Below are positions 21,630-29,397 of a stretch of DNA of 43,596 nt, piece after piece (within the stretch, counting starts at the first letter, position 1; each line of letters opens with the position of its first letter). Below the pieces are notes generated by a model. The model worked only from the letters and a program-made list of their open reading frames with translations. It was not told the DNA's origin and searched no databases. Both the position numbers and the translations under genes were made by a program. The stretch lies in the NCBI GenBank assembly GCA_012729055.1, contig JAAYDW010000060.1, forward strand, positions 1-43,596, given 5' to 3'. The DNA is from Deltaproteobacteria bacterium. GTDB taxonomy: Bacteria; Desulfobacterota; Syntrophia; Syntrophales; Smithellaceae.

Positions 21630-22781
21630 ATGAAAGCAGAAGACGTCAAGACCATTGCCATGATCGGCGCGGGAGACATGGGACACGGCATCGCCGCCAG
21701 CTGTCTGATGGGCGGCTACAAGGTGATCCTGAGAGATATCGAACAGCGTTTTGTGGACAAGGGCATGGCCGGCATCAAGGCCAGCTTCGACAAGTTTAAG
21801 GAAAAAGGCAAGATGACGCCGGAAGCCTACGACGACGCTTTTAAGCGCCTGGTTCCCATGGTAGACATCAAAGAAGCCGTCAAGGACGCGGACTTCATCA
21901 TCGAAGCCGTTCCCGAGAAGGTTGAGCTTAAAAAGAGTGTGTTTGCCGATCTGGACAAATACGCCCCGCGGCATGCCATTCTGGCGTCCAACACCTCGAA
22001 CATCAGCATCACCGAGATTGCGTCCGCCACCCAGCGTCCCGACAAGGTAATCGGTTATCACTTCTTCAATCCGGCCATCCTGATGAAACTGGTGGAAGTG
22101 ATCAAAGGCAACAAGACCTCTGACGAGGCCATTCAGGTGGGCTACGAGATCGCCAAAAAGATCAAGAAGGTTCCGGTCATCGTGAAGAAGGATTCCCCCG
22201 GTTTCATCTTCAACCGGGTCAACGAACCCTCGCTGGTGCTGCTGTCCAAGATCGTGGAAGCGGGTCATCCCACACCCGAAGAATTCGACGCGGCGCTTAA
22301 ACCGCTCATGCCCATGGCGCCTTTCGAGCTGACGGACTACGTCGGCATCGACGTCGCCCTGCACGGCCTGGAATATTTTGCCCAGGTGCTTTCTCCCGAC
22401 TATAAGCCGTCCGATGCGATTCTGGCCTATCTGAAATCAGGCAACCTCGGCAAGAAGACCGGCAAAGGATTCTATGACTGGTCCAAGGGAAGGCCGACGA
22501 TCGATCTGGCCAAGGCGACCAAGGAATACGACATCAGCCACCTCATCGCCCTGCAGGTCAACGAGGCGACCAAGCTCCTGGAAGAAGGCGTGGCGGATGA
22601 TCCGAAGCAGATCGATCTGGCCATGGCCAACGGCGGCGGTTCGCCTTTCGGTCCGTTCGCGCTGGCGCAGGGCATCGGCTACCCGGTGCTCCTGGGAAAA
22701 CTCGATGAAATCTACAAGAAGTTCCCCCTCGAGATTTTCAAAGCCACCAAGACCTTGAAGGAAGGCAACATTAAAGTCTGA
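21630..22781 (+). CDS. 3-hydroxyacyl-CoA dehydrogenase
   Basis: The protein has 383 residues with AAAGGAG before the ATG. The NAD-binding fold opens with IAMIGAGDMGHGIA. The catalytic region has EAVPEKVELKK, LASNTSNISITEIA and VIGYHFFNPAILMKLVEV (His of the His-Glu pair). The C-terminal dimerisation domain (SPGFIFNRVNEPSLVLL, GLGK-like KTGKGFYDW) is followed by a second partial repeat of that domain. It oxidises (S)-3-hydroxyacyl-CoA to 3-oxoacyl-CoA. The crotonase that would link it to the dehydratase product is not encoded here. Confidence 0.92.
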   Translation: MKAEDVKTIAMIGAGDMGHGIAASCLMGGYKVILRDIEQRFVDKGMAGIKASFDKFKEKGKMTPEAYDDAFKRLVPMVDIKEAVKDADFIIEAVPEKVELKKSVFADLDKYAPRHAILASNTSNISITEIASATQRPDKVIGYHFFNPAILMKLVEVIKGNKTSDEAIQVGYEIAKKIKKVPVIVKKDSPGFIFNRVNEPSLVLLSKIVEAGHPTPEEFDAALKPLMPMAPFELTDYVGIDVALHGLEYFAQVLSPDYKPSDAILAYLKSGNLGKKTGKGFYDWSKGRPTIDLAKATKEYDISHLIALQVNEATKLLEEGVADDPKQIDLAMANGGGSPFGPFALAQGIGYPVLLGKLDEIYKKFPLEIFKATKTLKEGNIKV

Positions 22782-22808
22782 TAGAAACCGTCAGACAACG
22801 GCACATCC

Positions 22809-22845
22809 GACAATCCCGGTCCGCGCACTGCGGGCCGGGACTGTC
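22809..22845 (+). terminator. Hairpin after the 3-hydroxyacyl-CoA dehydrogenase gene
   Basis: GACAATCCCGGTCCGC pairs with GCGGGCCGGGACTGTC with two mismatches around a five-base loop. There is no T tract, but position and stability suggest a transcript end. Confidence 0.6.
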
Positions 22846-22962
22846 CTAAACAGCAGAAACGGCAGTACCGGAAGCTTTGTCCGGGACGACGAAAAGAACT
22901 CGGGCTGCGTCCCGGATCGGTCGGAGGCCGCTCCGAAGCGAAACAACACAACGGTTGAAGTC

Positions 22963-23592
22963 ATGTGCGGACGATTTGTATTGATCACGGCTTTGTCGGC
23001 CATCGCGCGGGATTTCAATATCTCCGAAATTTCCATTTCTTTTGATCGCAGCCGCAACGTCGCGCCGGGACGGCCGATTCCCGCCGTCGTCGGCGCCGGC
23101 GGGGGCAATCTGCTGAAATCTTTTTTTTGGGGGCTCGTTCCTTTTTGGGCCAAGGATCCGTCCGTCGGCGCCCGGCTCATCAACGCCCGCGCGGAAACCG
23201 TCGCGCAGAAACCGAGCTTTAAGCACGCTTTTGCTAAGCGGCGATGTCTCATCCCCGCTGACGGATTTTATGAATGGAAAAAGGAAGGCGGCAAAAAAAT
23301 TCCGTATTGCTTCGGTCTGAAATCCGGCGCCCCTTTTTATTTTGCCGGCCTTTACGAAAAGTGGACGGCCCCCGACCAAAAACCGCTGGAAAGCTGCACG
23401 ATCATTACCACGCAGGCCAACGAAACCGTCGCGCCCGTCCATGACCGCATGCCCGTCATCGTTCCCGCTGCCGCACACGCGTTGTGGCTCAATCCCGCGC
23501 TTCAGGATCCCGGCCGGTTGCTCGATATTTTAAAACCGTACCCGGCCGAAGAAATGGAACGCTCACAGGGACCGGCAACATTCGGCGCCTGA
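22963..23592 (+). CDS. SRAP (YedK/HMCES) abasic-site-binding protein
   Basis: The protein has 209 residues and begins MCGRF, in which Cys2 becomes the catalytic residue that forms a thiazolidine link to abasic sites in single-stranded DNA. Conserved family segments follow: NVAPGRPIPAV, FFWGLVPFWAKD, INARAETVAQKPSFKHAF, RCLIPADGFYEWKK, PVHDRMPVI. Asn and His of these motifs complete the active site. The protein shields damaged DNA at forks. It lies alone between the acyl-CoA cluster and the integron remnant. No LexA-type box is visible in front of it. Confidence 0.93.
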   Translation: MCGRFVLITALSAIARDFNISEISISFDRSRNVAPGRPIPAVVGAGGGNLLKSFFWGLVPFWAKDPSVGARLINARAETVAQKPSFKHAFAKRRCLIPADGFYEWKKEGGKKIPYCFGLKSGAPFYFAGLYEKWTAPDQKPLESCTIITTQANETVAPVHDRMPVIVPAAAHALWLNPALQDPGRLLDILKPYPAEEMERSQGPATFGA

Positions 23593-23882
23593 AAATTACA
23601 CTTTTTTGCGGGCGGTAAGACCGCGGGAGCGCCGGTTTTGAATGGATTGATATTTTGAAACGCGTTTGCAGCTTGCGGCGTCATAAAGTTGCGCGTTGCA
23701 CACGTTGCGTCAGTCGGATTGCTCATCACATTGGAAGCCATCTGCGGCATGGCAGAGTTTCGGGATGCCTTTTGTTTCTTCGTTCCGGCAAACAGCATAT
23801 CCAGCGGGCTTTGCGGGGCGTGCGACATGTCGCGCAAGATCATCGTCGTCTCCACATTCTTGTGTCCTAAAAAGTTCCTGCA
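23502..23882 (-). pseudogene. C-terminal stub of an integron-type tyrosine recombinase
   Basis: On the minus strand the frame from 23882 reads RNFLGHKNVETTMI, the conserved C-terminal box of integron integrases (usually ELLGHKxVxTTMIYTHV). It then continues LRDMSHAPQSPLDML. The YTHV with the catalytic Tyr is missing, and so is everything N-terminal of the box. SPLDML is the usual integrase end, but the frame runs on to 23502, overlapping the SRAP gene tail. The orientation, divergent from the cassette array, is that of intI. It is an inactive remnant. Confidence 0.65.
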
Positions 23883-24062
23883 CCATATTTATTATGTATT
23901 TGCTGATAATAAAGACCTGTTGTGTAAGTACGAATAAATTGTTGTTTGATTTTCAATAGTTATTTTTTCGGAACAAAGCAGCTAAACGTTGAAGCGGCAT
24001 AAAATGCCGGATTGTGTACATTATGAATGTTAATTGTTACCCGTAAAAATAGGGCATAAAGC
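23883..24062. other. AT-rich junction between intI stub and cassette array
   Basis: This stretch holds no gene. It has a CGGCAT-AAA-ATGCCG palindrome at 23995-24009 preceded by AAACGTTGAAG, which could be the remains of the recombination site at which cassettes joined. This is not firm enough to call attI. Confidence 0.4.
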
Positions 24063-24091
24063 TTGACTACATTATTCATTGGCAGTACAAT
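24063..24091 (+). promoter_or_regulatory. Promoter of the first cassette
   Basis: TTGACT (24063-24068) and TACAAT (24086-24091) are 17 bases apart, close to the sigma-70 consensus. The promoter points into the antitoxin gene whose ATG is at 24118. It may be the toxin-antitoxin promoter or may serve as the array promoter. Confidence 0.7.
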
Positions 24092-24117
24092 TAAAAGCAC
24101 AACTGGAGGTACAACCA

Positions 24118-24399
24118 ATGCCAAATGCACCAAAAATTATACCCATTTCCGATCTTAGACAAAATGCCAGCGATGTAGTGAAGAGTCTTTCATCTTCAAG
24201 AGAACCGGTTTTTATTACACAGCGCGGAAGAGCGGCTGCGGTAATGGTAAGCATGGAAGTCTATAAAAATGCACAGCACGAAATGGATATTTTACACTTG
24301 CTCGCCAGAGGCGAGAAAGAAATAGCGGCGGGAACTGGTTATGAACTCGACGAAGTGCTGAGAGAGGCCGACCGTTATCTTGAGGCGGCAAAACGGTGA
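24118..24399 (+). CDS. Phd/YefM-type antitoxin
   Basis: The protein has 93 residues starting at MPNAPKIIPISDLRQNASDV, with GGAGG eight bases upstream. The IPISDLRQNASDVVKSL and PVFITQRGRAAAVMVSMEVY segments are the DNA-binding Phd/YefM fold, and the acidic tail (ELDEVLREADRYLEAAKR) is the toxin-binding part. Its stop overlaps the toxin start by four bases (GTGA). It should repress its own promoter. Confidence 0.9.
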   Translation: MPNAPKIIPISDLRQNASDVVKSLSSSREPVFITQRGRAAAVMVSMEVYKNAQHEMDILHLLARGEKEIAAGTGYELDEVLREADRYLEAAKR

Positions 24400-24686
24400 G
24401 AATATTATTCACGCCCACAGGCCGCCGCCAATTTCTTGATGCCATTGCGTATATACACCGAGACAGGCCTTCTGCTGCATTATCTTTTCGTCAAAAAACA
24501 GAGAAAGCTCTATCCCGTCTCAAGAAGTTTCCCGAGTCGGGAAGGCCGCTTCCAGAGTTTCCTGAACTTCCTTTTCGTGAAGTCATTGTAAAGCCCTGTC
24601 GCTTTTTCTATAAGGTTAAGGACAATGATGTATGGGTGGTGGCGGTTTGCCATGCTGCGCAGCTACCTGGTGAACCAGAAAATTAA
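24396..24686 (+). CDS. RelE/ParE-family toxin
   Basis: The protein has 96 residues from a GTG start overlapping the antitoxin stop. The segments FTPTGRRQFLDAIAYI, SRLKKFPESGRPLPEFPELPFREVIVKPCRFFYKV and VWVVAVCHAAQLPGEP fit the RelE/ParE fold. Whether it cuts mRNA or inhibits gyrase cannot be decided from the sequence. An attC-like site follows immediately, so the pair forms one cassette. Confidence 0.9.
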   Translation: MRILFTPTGRRQFLDAIAYIHRDRPSAALSFRQKTEKALSRLKKFPESGRPLPEFPELPFREVIVKPCRFFYKVKDNDVWVVAVCHAAQLPGEPEN

Positions 24687-24687
24687 T

Positions 24688-24743
24688 GGGTATAAAAAGC
24701 AAGACAGCCGATCGCTACGCTCCGCCTGAGCTTTTCGTTATCA
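24688..24743 (+). repeat. attC-like site 1
   Basis: The site contains GCCGATCGC and GAGCTTTTCGTTATCA, the shared inner and right-hand parts of all sites in this array. R' is GTTATCA (24737-24743). The left core is weak. It separates the first toxin-antitoxin cassette from vapBC. Confidence 0.6.
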
Positions 24744-24767
24744 AAAAATATCTTGAAATATCTGCAT

Positions 24768-24783
24768 ATAATATGCATATTAT
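24768..24783 (+). promoter_or_regulatory. Perfect 16-bp palindrome upstream of vapB
   Basis: ATAATATGCATATTAT is a perfect palindrome and includes a -10-like TATAAT at its left edge. VapB antitoxins bind such palindromes to repress their own operon, and it lies 28 bases before the vapB ATG. Confidence 0.6.
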
Positions 24784-24810
24784 TGCATCACATTTGTATG
24801 AGGTAAAAAT

Positions 24811-25002
24811 ATGAGAACAACACTGAATATTGAAGATAATTTAATTGATAAAGCATCAAAAATTACCGGAATTAAAGAGAAAACAACACTGGTTAAGCTG
24901 GGCTTGGAAGCGCTTATTGCCAGAGAAAGCGCACGGAGGCTTGCAAAGTTAGGTGGAACTCAAAAACAGCTTCAGGAAATACCGAGAAGAAAAGGAGCAT
25001 GA
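24811..25002 (+). CDS. vapB: VapB-type antitoxin
   Basis: The protein has 63 residues with ATGAGGTAAAAAT before the ATG. MRTTLNIEDNLIDKASKITGIKEKTTLVKLGLEALIARESARRL is the ribbon-helix-helix type VapB start, and the tail (LAKLGGTQKQLQEIPRRK) would wrap the toxin. It is six bases from the PIN-domain gene. Confidence 0.88.
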   Translation: MRTTLNIEDNLIDKASKITGIKEKTTLVKLGLEALIARESARRLAKLGGTQKQLQEIPRRKGA

Positions 25003-25008
25003 TCAATC

Positions 25009-25374
25009 ATGGTTCTTGTGGACACCTCCGTTTGGGTCTCACATTTACGGGATGGAAATACTGAATTGGCAAATTTGCTCAATAACGGAACTGTATTATG
25101 TCACCCCTTGATCGTCGGCGAACTGGCGTGCGGAAATCTCAAAGACAGAGCGGTAATTTTTTCTTTTCTCAAACTGTTGCCCATGAGCATTGAAGCAGAG
25201 TATGAAGAAGTATTATCCTTTATTGAAAATAACCGATTGATGGGAAAAGGTATCGGTTATGCTGATGCTCAGCTTGCCGCGTCCGCTGTATTGACGGGCG
25301 TTCCAATTTGGACACTTGATAAGAAACTGGCACAAGTGGCAGAAGAACTGCATATAAAATACAAAAATGGATAA
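25009..25374 (+). CDS. vapC: VapC-type PIN-domain ribonuclease toxin
   Basis: The protein has 121 residues. The four acidic residues of the PIN active site are visible: VDTSVW (Asp5), VGELACG (Glu near 42), GYADAQLAAS (Asp near 86) and LDKKLAQ (Asp near 105). It cleaves RNA, classically initiator tRNA or 23S rRNA. Its stop codon lies inside the left core (GGATAAC) of the following attC site, a close fit typical of cassettes. Confidence 0.92.
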   Translation: MVLVDTSVWVSHLRDGNTELANLLNNGTVLCHPLIVGELACGNLKDRAVIFSFLKLLPMSIEAEYEEVLSFIENNRLMGKGIGYADAQLAASAVLTGVPIWTLDKKLAQVAEELHIKYKNG

Positions 25375-25435
25375 CCCGTCGCCCAAGCCGATCGCAGCGC
25401 CTGCGGCGCGGCTCCGGCTTAGCATTTCGTTGTGT
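25369..25435 (+). repeat. attC-like site 2
   Basis: Left core GGATAAC (25369-25375) and right core GTTGTGT (25429-25435) enclose an imperfect inverted repeat with GCCGATCGCAGCGCC and GGCGCGGCTCCGGCTTAGC. Length is 67 bases. Confidence 0.75.
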
Positions 25436-25462
25436 GCAAACAGACGAAAAGGTGTGGGCCAA

Positions 25463-26188
25463 ATGATAATTGACATAAATTATAATTTTTACTCGGATTC
25501 GAATGGTGGCGACCCTGACAGTGCCAGCCCAACACTCCGTAGATATCATAAGATATTATGGAGCAAACTATTACCAAATCGCGAATTCTTTGAATTAAGT
25601 GATACTAAAACTGGTACCTACCTATATCACAGATCAGAATTAGGAGAATTCTTCTTGGGTAGCGATGCCATAACACACTCGTATAAAAATCATAAGCGAA
25701 AGTTTTGGCTTACAGAACAAATTCCCGACGAGGTCAAGGAGCTTTTTGATACAGGTTCTACTATTGGAGCCTATATCATTTTTCCAAATAACAGAATTGA
25801 CGGAAAGTATACAATCAATCAAGCTCGCGGAGTAAATAGTTTAATTGATGACAGGTTTGATTTAACCTTAGAATGTATCCGTCTCTTTTATTCTGGGGGA
25901 AAAAGTCCACTTTATGACACCTTATTGAGATATGGGAATTATTTCGATTTGTTTGATGATTTCATGGGATACATCCATTTTTTCTTCTTGGATGATCTGA
26001 TAGATGAAAACAATAAGATTAAATTTTATTTGTCTTTTGATGGTTTCAAAACTCGTCCGTCATTTTCCGATGTCAACCAATATCTATTATACAAAAGAAA
26101 GGTGGTTGGCTTCATAAAATCAAGAAACAAACGAATAGAAAATTACATAAATAAAGTGAAGGGAAATGAGTATAACCCCGGCACATAA
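25463..26188 (+). CDS. Hypothetical cassette protein (DUF6994-like)
   Basis: The protein has 242 residues if started at MIIDINYNFYSD (AAGGTG upstream). A longer frame from 25367 would be encoded by the attC site and is unlikely. The segments DPDSASPTLRRYHKILWSKLLPN and FFLGSDAITHSY recall the DUF6994 family, whose function is not known. It is rich in Asn, Ser, Phe and Tyr and AT-rich in codon use, unlike the flanking chromosome. It has no signal peptide or membrane segment. Its C-terminus ends at the next attC site. Confidence 0.75.
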   Translation: MIIDINYNFYSDSNGGDPDSASPTLRRYHKILWSKLLPNREFFELSDTKTGTYLYHRSELGEFFLGSDAITHSYKNHKRKFWLTEQIPDEVKELFDTGSTIGAYIIFPNNRIDGKYTINQARGVNSLIDDRFDLTLECIRLFYSGGKSPLYDTLLRYGNYFDLFDDFMGYIHFFFLDDLIDENNKIKFYLSFDGFKTRPSFSDVNQYLLYKRKVVGFIKSRNKRIENYINKVKGNEYNPGT

Positions 26189-26257
26189 CAACCGCATTAA
26201 ATCGGGCTGGCAATTCCGCTGCGCTCCATTGTCAGCCGGCTTAGCGTTTCGTTCTGC
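26183..26257 (+). repeat. attC-like site 3
   Basis: Left core ACATAAC (26183-26189) and right core GTTCTGC (26251-26257). The inner parts TCGGGCTGG and CAGCCGGCTTAGCG pair imperfectly. Length is 75 bases. The preceding stop codon lies in the left core. Confidence 0.75.
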
Positions 26258-26287
26258 CCTTAAGCAATCCATCGAAAAGGAGGACAT

Positions 26288-26839
26288 ATGTATAGAGGTC
26301 TTGTTATCGTTGATTTGCAGAATGATTATTTTCCCGGCGGGAAAATGGAACTTTTCGGTATAGAAGCTGCCGCCGATAATGCCCGAATTCTCTTGGCTGA
26401 ATTTAGGAAGTCAAAGTCACCTATCATACATATACAGCACATTTCACTTCCCCCTAATGCATTCTTTTTCTTGCCTGACACAGAAGGCGCACAATTGAAT
26501 GAAAGGGTTTCGCCCAGGGATGGTGAAACGGTGATAGTCAAGAATTATCCGAACAGCTTTCGTAATACATCTTTATCGGAAACCATAAGGAGTATGCGTA
26601 TCGACAATCTCGTCATTTGTGGCGCCATGACCCATATGTGCATTGACGCCACAACCCGCGCTGCTTTTGATTTGGGCTTCAATTGCACTGTTGCGGAGGA
26701 TGCATGCGCAACTATGGATTTAGTCTTTAACAAGAAGATCATAAAGGCACCGGAGGTTCATGCATCCTTTATGGCTGCATTATCGCATCCGTATGCCAAG
26801 GTAATATCAACAGGTGATATTTTGAAGGATATGGCATAG
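26288..26839 (+). CDS. Isochorismatase-family cysteine hydrolase
   Basis: The protein has 183 residues with AAAAGGAGGACAT before the ATG. The catalytic triad of the family is visible: Asp9 in VIVDLQNDYF, Lys in VIVKNYPNSF and Cys in GAMTHMCIDATTRAAFDLGF. The family hydrolyses amide or vinyl-ether bonds, as in nicotinamidase and related enzymes. The substrate here is unknown. It is a single-gene cassette between two attC-like sites. Confidence 0.9.
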   Translation: MYRGLVIVDLQNDYFPGGKMELFGIEAAADNARILLAEFRKSKSPIIHIQHISLPPNAFFFLPDTEGAQLNERVSPRDGETVIVKNYPNSFRNTSLSETIRSMRIDNLVICGAMTHMCIDATTRAAFDLGFNCTVAEDACATMDLVFNKKIIKAPEVHASFMAALSHPYAKVISTGDILKDMA

Positions 26840-26889
26840 CAAAGCCGCTATAGCCGATCGCTGCGCTTCAGGTGATTATTTCGTTATGC
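26834..26889 (+). repeat. attC-like site 4
   Basis: Left core GCATAGC (26834-26840) and right core GTTATGC (26883-26889) enclose GCCGCTATAGCCGATCGC and GCGCTTCAGGTGATTATTTC. Length is 56 bases, and it overlaps the hydrolase stop codon. Confidence 0.72.
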
Positions 26890-26913
26890 ATAGGAAAAAT
26901 TGAAGGACAAAAC

Positions 26914-27663
26914 ATGAACTTTACTAAGAAAGTTGCATTGATAACCGGAGCGGGAACCGGAATTGGCGAGACAATTGCGGAAAGGCTTTATGATGGCGGC
27001 GCAGCTGTAGTATTGGTCGGTCGGCACTTGGAACCTGTCCGGAGTGTGTGTTCACGGATTGATCCTAAAGGGAAGCGTACGCTGCCTATTGAGGCAAATG
27101 TATGTGATCCGATTCAAATAGAAAGGGCTGTGAAAAAAGCGGTTGATCGATTTGGGCAGCTCGATATGGCAGTGAACAACGCAGGAATTACCGGTCCCGC
27201 GGGCATTCCTGTACAAGATGTCGACATCGATGTGTGGCGTGAAGTGATTGATACCGATATTTCAGGCGTTTTTTACTGCATGAAGTATGAAATACCCGTC
27301 ATGCTTTCAAGCGGTGGTGGCGCTATTGTTAATATGTCTTCTGCCAATGGTTTGGTTGGTCTGCCGGGAATGACCGCATATACCACAGCAAAGCATGCCA
27401 TCCTTGGTCTAACCAAGTCGGCAGCCCTGGAGCTGGCGGAGTCAAATGTAAGGGTAAATGCCGTTGCGCCTGGCTATGTAGCAACCCCCAGGATCTTGGA
27501 GTCTGGCAAGGAGGTTACTGACCGGATGGCGAGTGTCCACCCAATGAAAAGGCTTGCGACGCGGGAAGAAGTTGCACAGCTGGTTGCCTATCTGCTCAGT
27601 GACGCCGCTTCGTTTATTACCGGCAGTGTTCATTCTATCGATGGTGGGTATGTCGCGCAATAG
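26914..27663 (+). CDS. Short-chain dehydrogenase/reductase (cassette copy 1)
   Basis: The protein has 250 residues from MNFTKKVALITGAG (GAAGGA upstream). It has the classical SDR features: the cofactor motif TGAGTGIG, NNAG in LDMAVNNAGITG, the catalytic Ser in IVNMSSANG and YTTAK for the Tyr-Lys pair, with PGYVATPR and the terminal FITGSVHSIDGGY. It is an NAD(P)-dependent oxidoreductase of unknown substrate. Confidence 0.93.
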   Translation: MNFTKKVALITGAGTGIGETIAERLYDGGAAVVLVGRHLEPVRSVCSRIDPKGKRTLPIEANVCDPIQIERAVKKAVDRFGQLDMAVNNAGITGPAGIPVQDVDIDVWREVIDTDISGVFYCMKYEIPVMLSSGGGAIVNMSSANGLVGLPGMTAYTTAKHAILGLTKSAALELAESNVRVNAVAPGYVATPRILESGKEVTDRMASVHPMKRLATREEVAQLVAYLLSDAASFITGSVHSIDGGYVAQ

Positions 27664-27671
27664 ACACGGCG

Positions 27672-27733
27672 GCATAACCTCGGCGCTGCAGCCGATCACC
27701 GCTGCGCGGCTTTGGCTGAGCTTATCGTTTTGG
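27672..27733 (+). repeat. attC-like site 5
   Basis: Left core GCATAAC (27672-27678) and right core GTTTTGG (27727-27733), with inner CTGCAGCCGATCACC and GCGCGGCTTTGGCTGAGC. Length is 62 bases. Confidence 0.75.
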
Positions 27734-27781
27734 TTCAATTATGACGCAATGGAACGTCATAATTCTGAAGAGCGCAAATCA

Positions 27782-28609
27782 ATGACAACATTCAAATGCA
27801 ATTATTGGAAAGTGATTATTTGTATTATCGTTGGGGTGTTCGCGGATGTGATTCTGCATATTCTTTTTGTCCCGCGTGTATACTACAATTTCCCGCCCAG
27901 TATTTTAGCCGAAAAAGGTTTGATCTTGCCTGCAGCTACGGCAATGCTCATCGTTTTATTTACAACCGTCGCCATAGTGTTTGTTCTGATACAAAAATAT
28001 TTGCCTGGAACAAAGGTCGTAAAGGGATGGCGTTTCGGTCTTTCATTCGGCATCCTGACTTTTTTGGCAATCATCGAAATGAATCTTGTCTTTGACTCTC
28101 GACTGCTGAATGAACTTCGCGGAGGCGCCGCTGATGGGGCATCTTTAGTGTTGTTGGCATTAATGCTGTCGTTGATGACGGGTACCGGCAATCTCAACGT
28201 CAAAGAGCAGCATAGATTGAGCTGGAAGCCCTTTGTCCTCGTTCCGCTGTTTTTTCTGGCAGGACGATATTGCAGTTACGCCCTGGTTCTTATTTTATCG
28301 GCCTATACGCAAAAGCCATGGGAAACCTTTTTCTGGACGCTGGGTATCGGAATATGGCTGAGTGTAATGTACCGGCTTTTAAGGGAAGAGAGAAATGACG
28401 TTACTGCCATAGTACGCGCCTTGCGATTTGGATGTTTAACTTTCGGGAGCTATTGGCTGATTTATAATTTGTTTGTACTGGTATACTTGGAAATGTCTGT
28501 TGTGGAGTTATTCTTGCGAATCCTTGTTGATATTGTATTCGTTACAGCCGGTATATGGATAGTTGAAGTAATGGAACGCAGAACAGTATTAAGCAGAAAA
28601 ACAGCCTGA
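27782..28609 (+). CDS. Unknown polytopic membrane protein in an integron cassette
   Basis: The protein has 275 residues from MTTFKCNYWKVIICIIVG. The ATG at 27749 is also possible, and no strong ribosome site decides between them. About eight hydrophobic segments are visible, including VIICIIVGVFADVILHILFV, LPAATAMLIVLFTTVAIVFVLI and WETFFWTLGIGIWLSVMY. Conserved catalytic or transport motifs are not apparent and I do not recognise the family. It ends at attC-like site 6. Confidence 0.78.
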   Translation: MTTFKCNYWKVIICIIVGVFADVILHILFVPRVYYNFPPSILAEKGLILPAATAMLIVLFTTVAIVFVLIQKYLPGTKVVKGWRFGLSFGILTFLAIIEMNLVFDSRLLNELRGGAADGASLVLLALMLSLMTGTGNLNVKEQHRLSWKPFVLVPLFFLAGRYCSYALVLILSAYTQKPWETFFWTLGIGIWLSVMYRLLREERNDVTAIVRALRFGCLTFGSYWLIYNLFVLVYLEMSVVELFLRILVDIVFVTAGIWIVEVMERRTVLSRKTA

Positions 28610-28657
28610 CAAAAAAACCGGCCGGTTGCTTTGCTCCAGCTGATTGCATCGTGTAAG
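28604..28657 (+). repeat. attC-like site 6 (degenerate)
   Basis: Left core GCCTGAC (28604-28610) contains the stop codon of the preceding gene. The right side, CAGCTGATTGCATCGTGTAAG, keeps the array's inner sequence but has an altered core. Length is about 54 bases. Confidence 0.55.
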
Positions 28658-28672
28658 AAAGAATGTGAAACC

Positions 28673-29389
28673 ATGAAGAAAGCTATCGTGATAGGAGCCA
28701 GCTCCGGGATGGGACGTGAGTTGGCCAGGATATTGTCTCAAAACGGCTATGCAGTTGGTGTCATGGCGAGAAGAAAACATCTGTTGGAAGAGCTTCGCAA
28801 AGAAATCCGAGGCGAAATATTCATCCGGGAAATTGATATTGCTGATGCAGAAGCTGCCATGGGTATATTTTCAGAATTCATAAACGAACTGGGTGAAACA
28901 GACCTTGTCGTGATAAGCGCGGGTACAGGGGAAATCAATAACGATCTCAACTGGCAAGTAGAAAATGAAACCATCCGGACGAATGTGATCGGTTTTTCCG
29001 CTCTTGCCAATGTTGCCGTTCATCACTTCATAGAGAAGGGTTCTGGGCATCTTGTAGGCATTTCGTCAATGGCTGCTCTGCGCGGAGGGAGAGAATCTCC
29101 TGCCTATAATGCATCCAAGGCTTTTGCATCCAACCACATGGAAGGCCTTAGGCAAAAAATCAGGAACCTGCAATTACCTATAATTGTGACTGACGTTAAA
29201 CCTGGATTCGTTAAAACAGCCATGGCCAAAGGAGAAGGCATCTTTTGGGCTTCCCCAGCGGATAAAGCAGCGAAGCAAATATATGATGCAATAAAAAGAA
29301 AAGCGTCGAATGTGTATATTACTCGCAAGTGGAGATTAATCGCCTGGATGCTAAAAGCGATGCCCGATCGTATTTATGATAAGCTGTGA
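28673..29389 (+). CDS. Short-chain dehydrogenase/reductase (cassette copy 2)
   Basis: The protein has 239 residues from MKKAIVIGASSGMGRELA, with the cofactor motif GASSGMG, the catalytic Ser in GISSMAALRG and YNASK for Tyr-Lys, then TDVKPGFVKTAMA. It is only distantly similar to copy 1 and resembles the short SDR enzymes that act on steroids, acyl groups or sugars. The substrate is unknown. Confidence 0.9.
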   Translation: MKKAIVIGASSGMGRELARILSQNGYAVGVMARRKHLLEELRKEIRGEIFIREIDIADAEAAMGIFSEFINELGETDLVVISAGTGEINNDLNWQVENETIRTNVIGFSALANVAVHHFIEKGSGHLVGISSMAALRGGRESPAYNASKAFASNHMEGLRQKIRNLQLPIIVTDVKPGFVKTAMAKGEGIFWASPADKAAKQIYDAIKRKASNVYITRKWRLIAWMLKAMPDRIYDKL

Positions 29390-29397
29390 ATTCTTAT

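Noticed and set aside
23502-23882. A new small protein encoded on the minus strand from the Met at 23855
   Set aside because: The frame upstream of that Met carries the integrase box FLGHKNVETTMI, so the open frame is the tail of a recombinase remnant.
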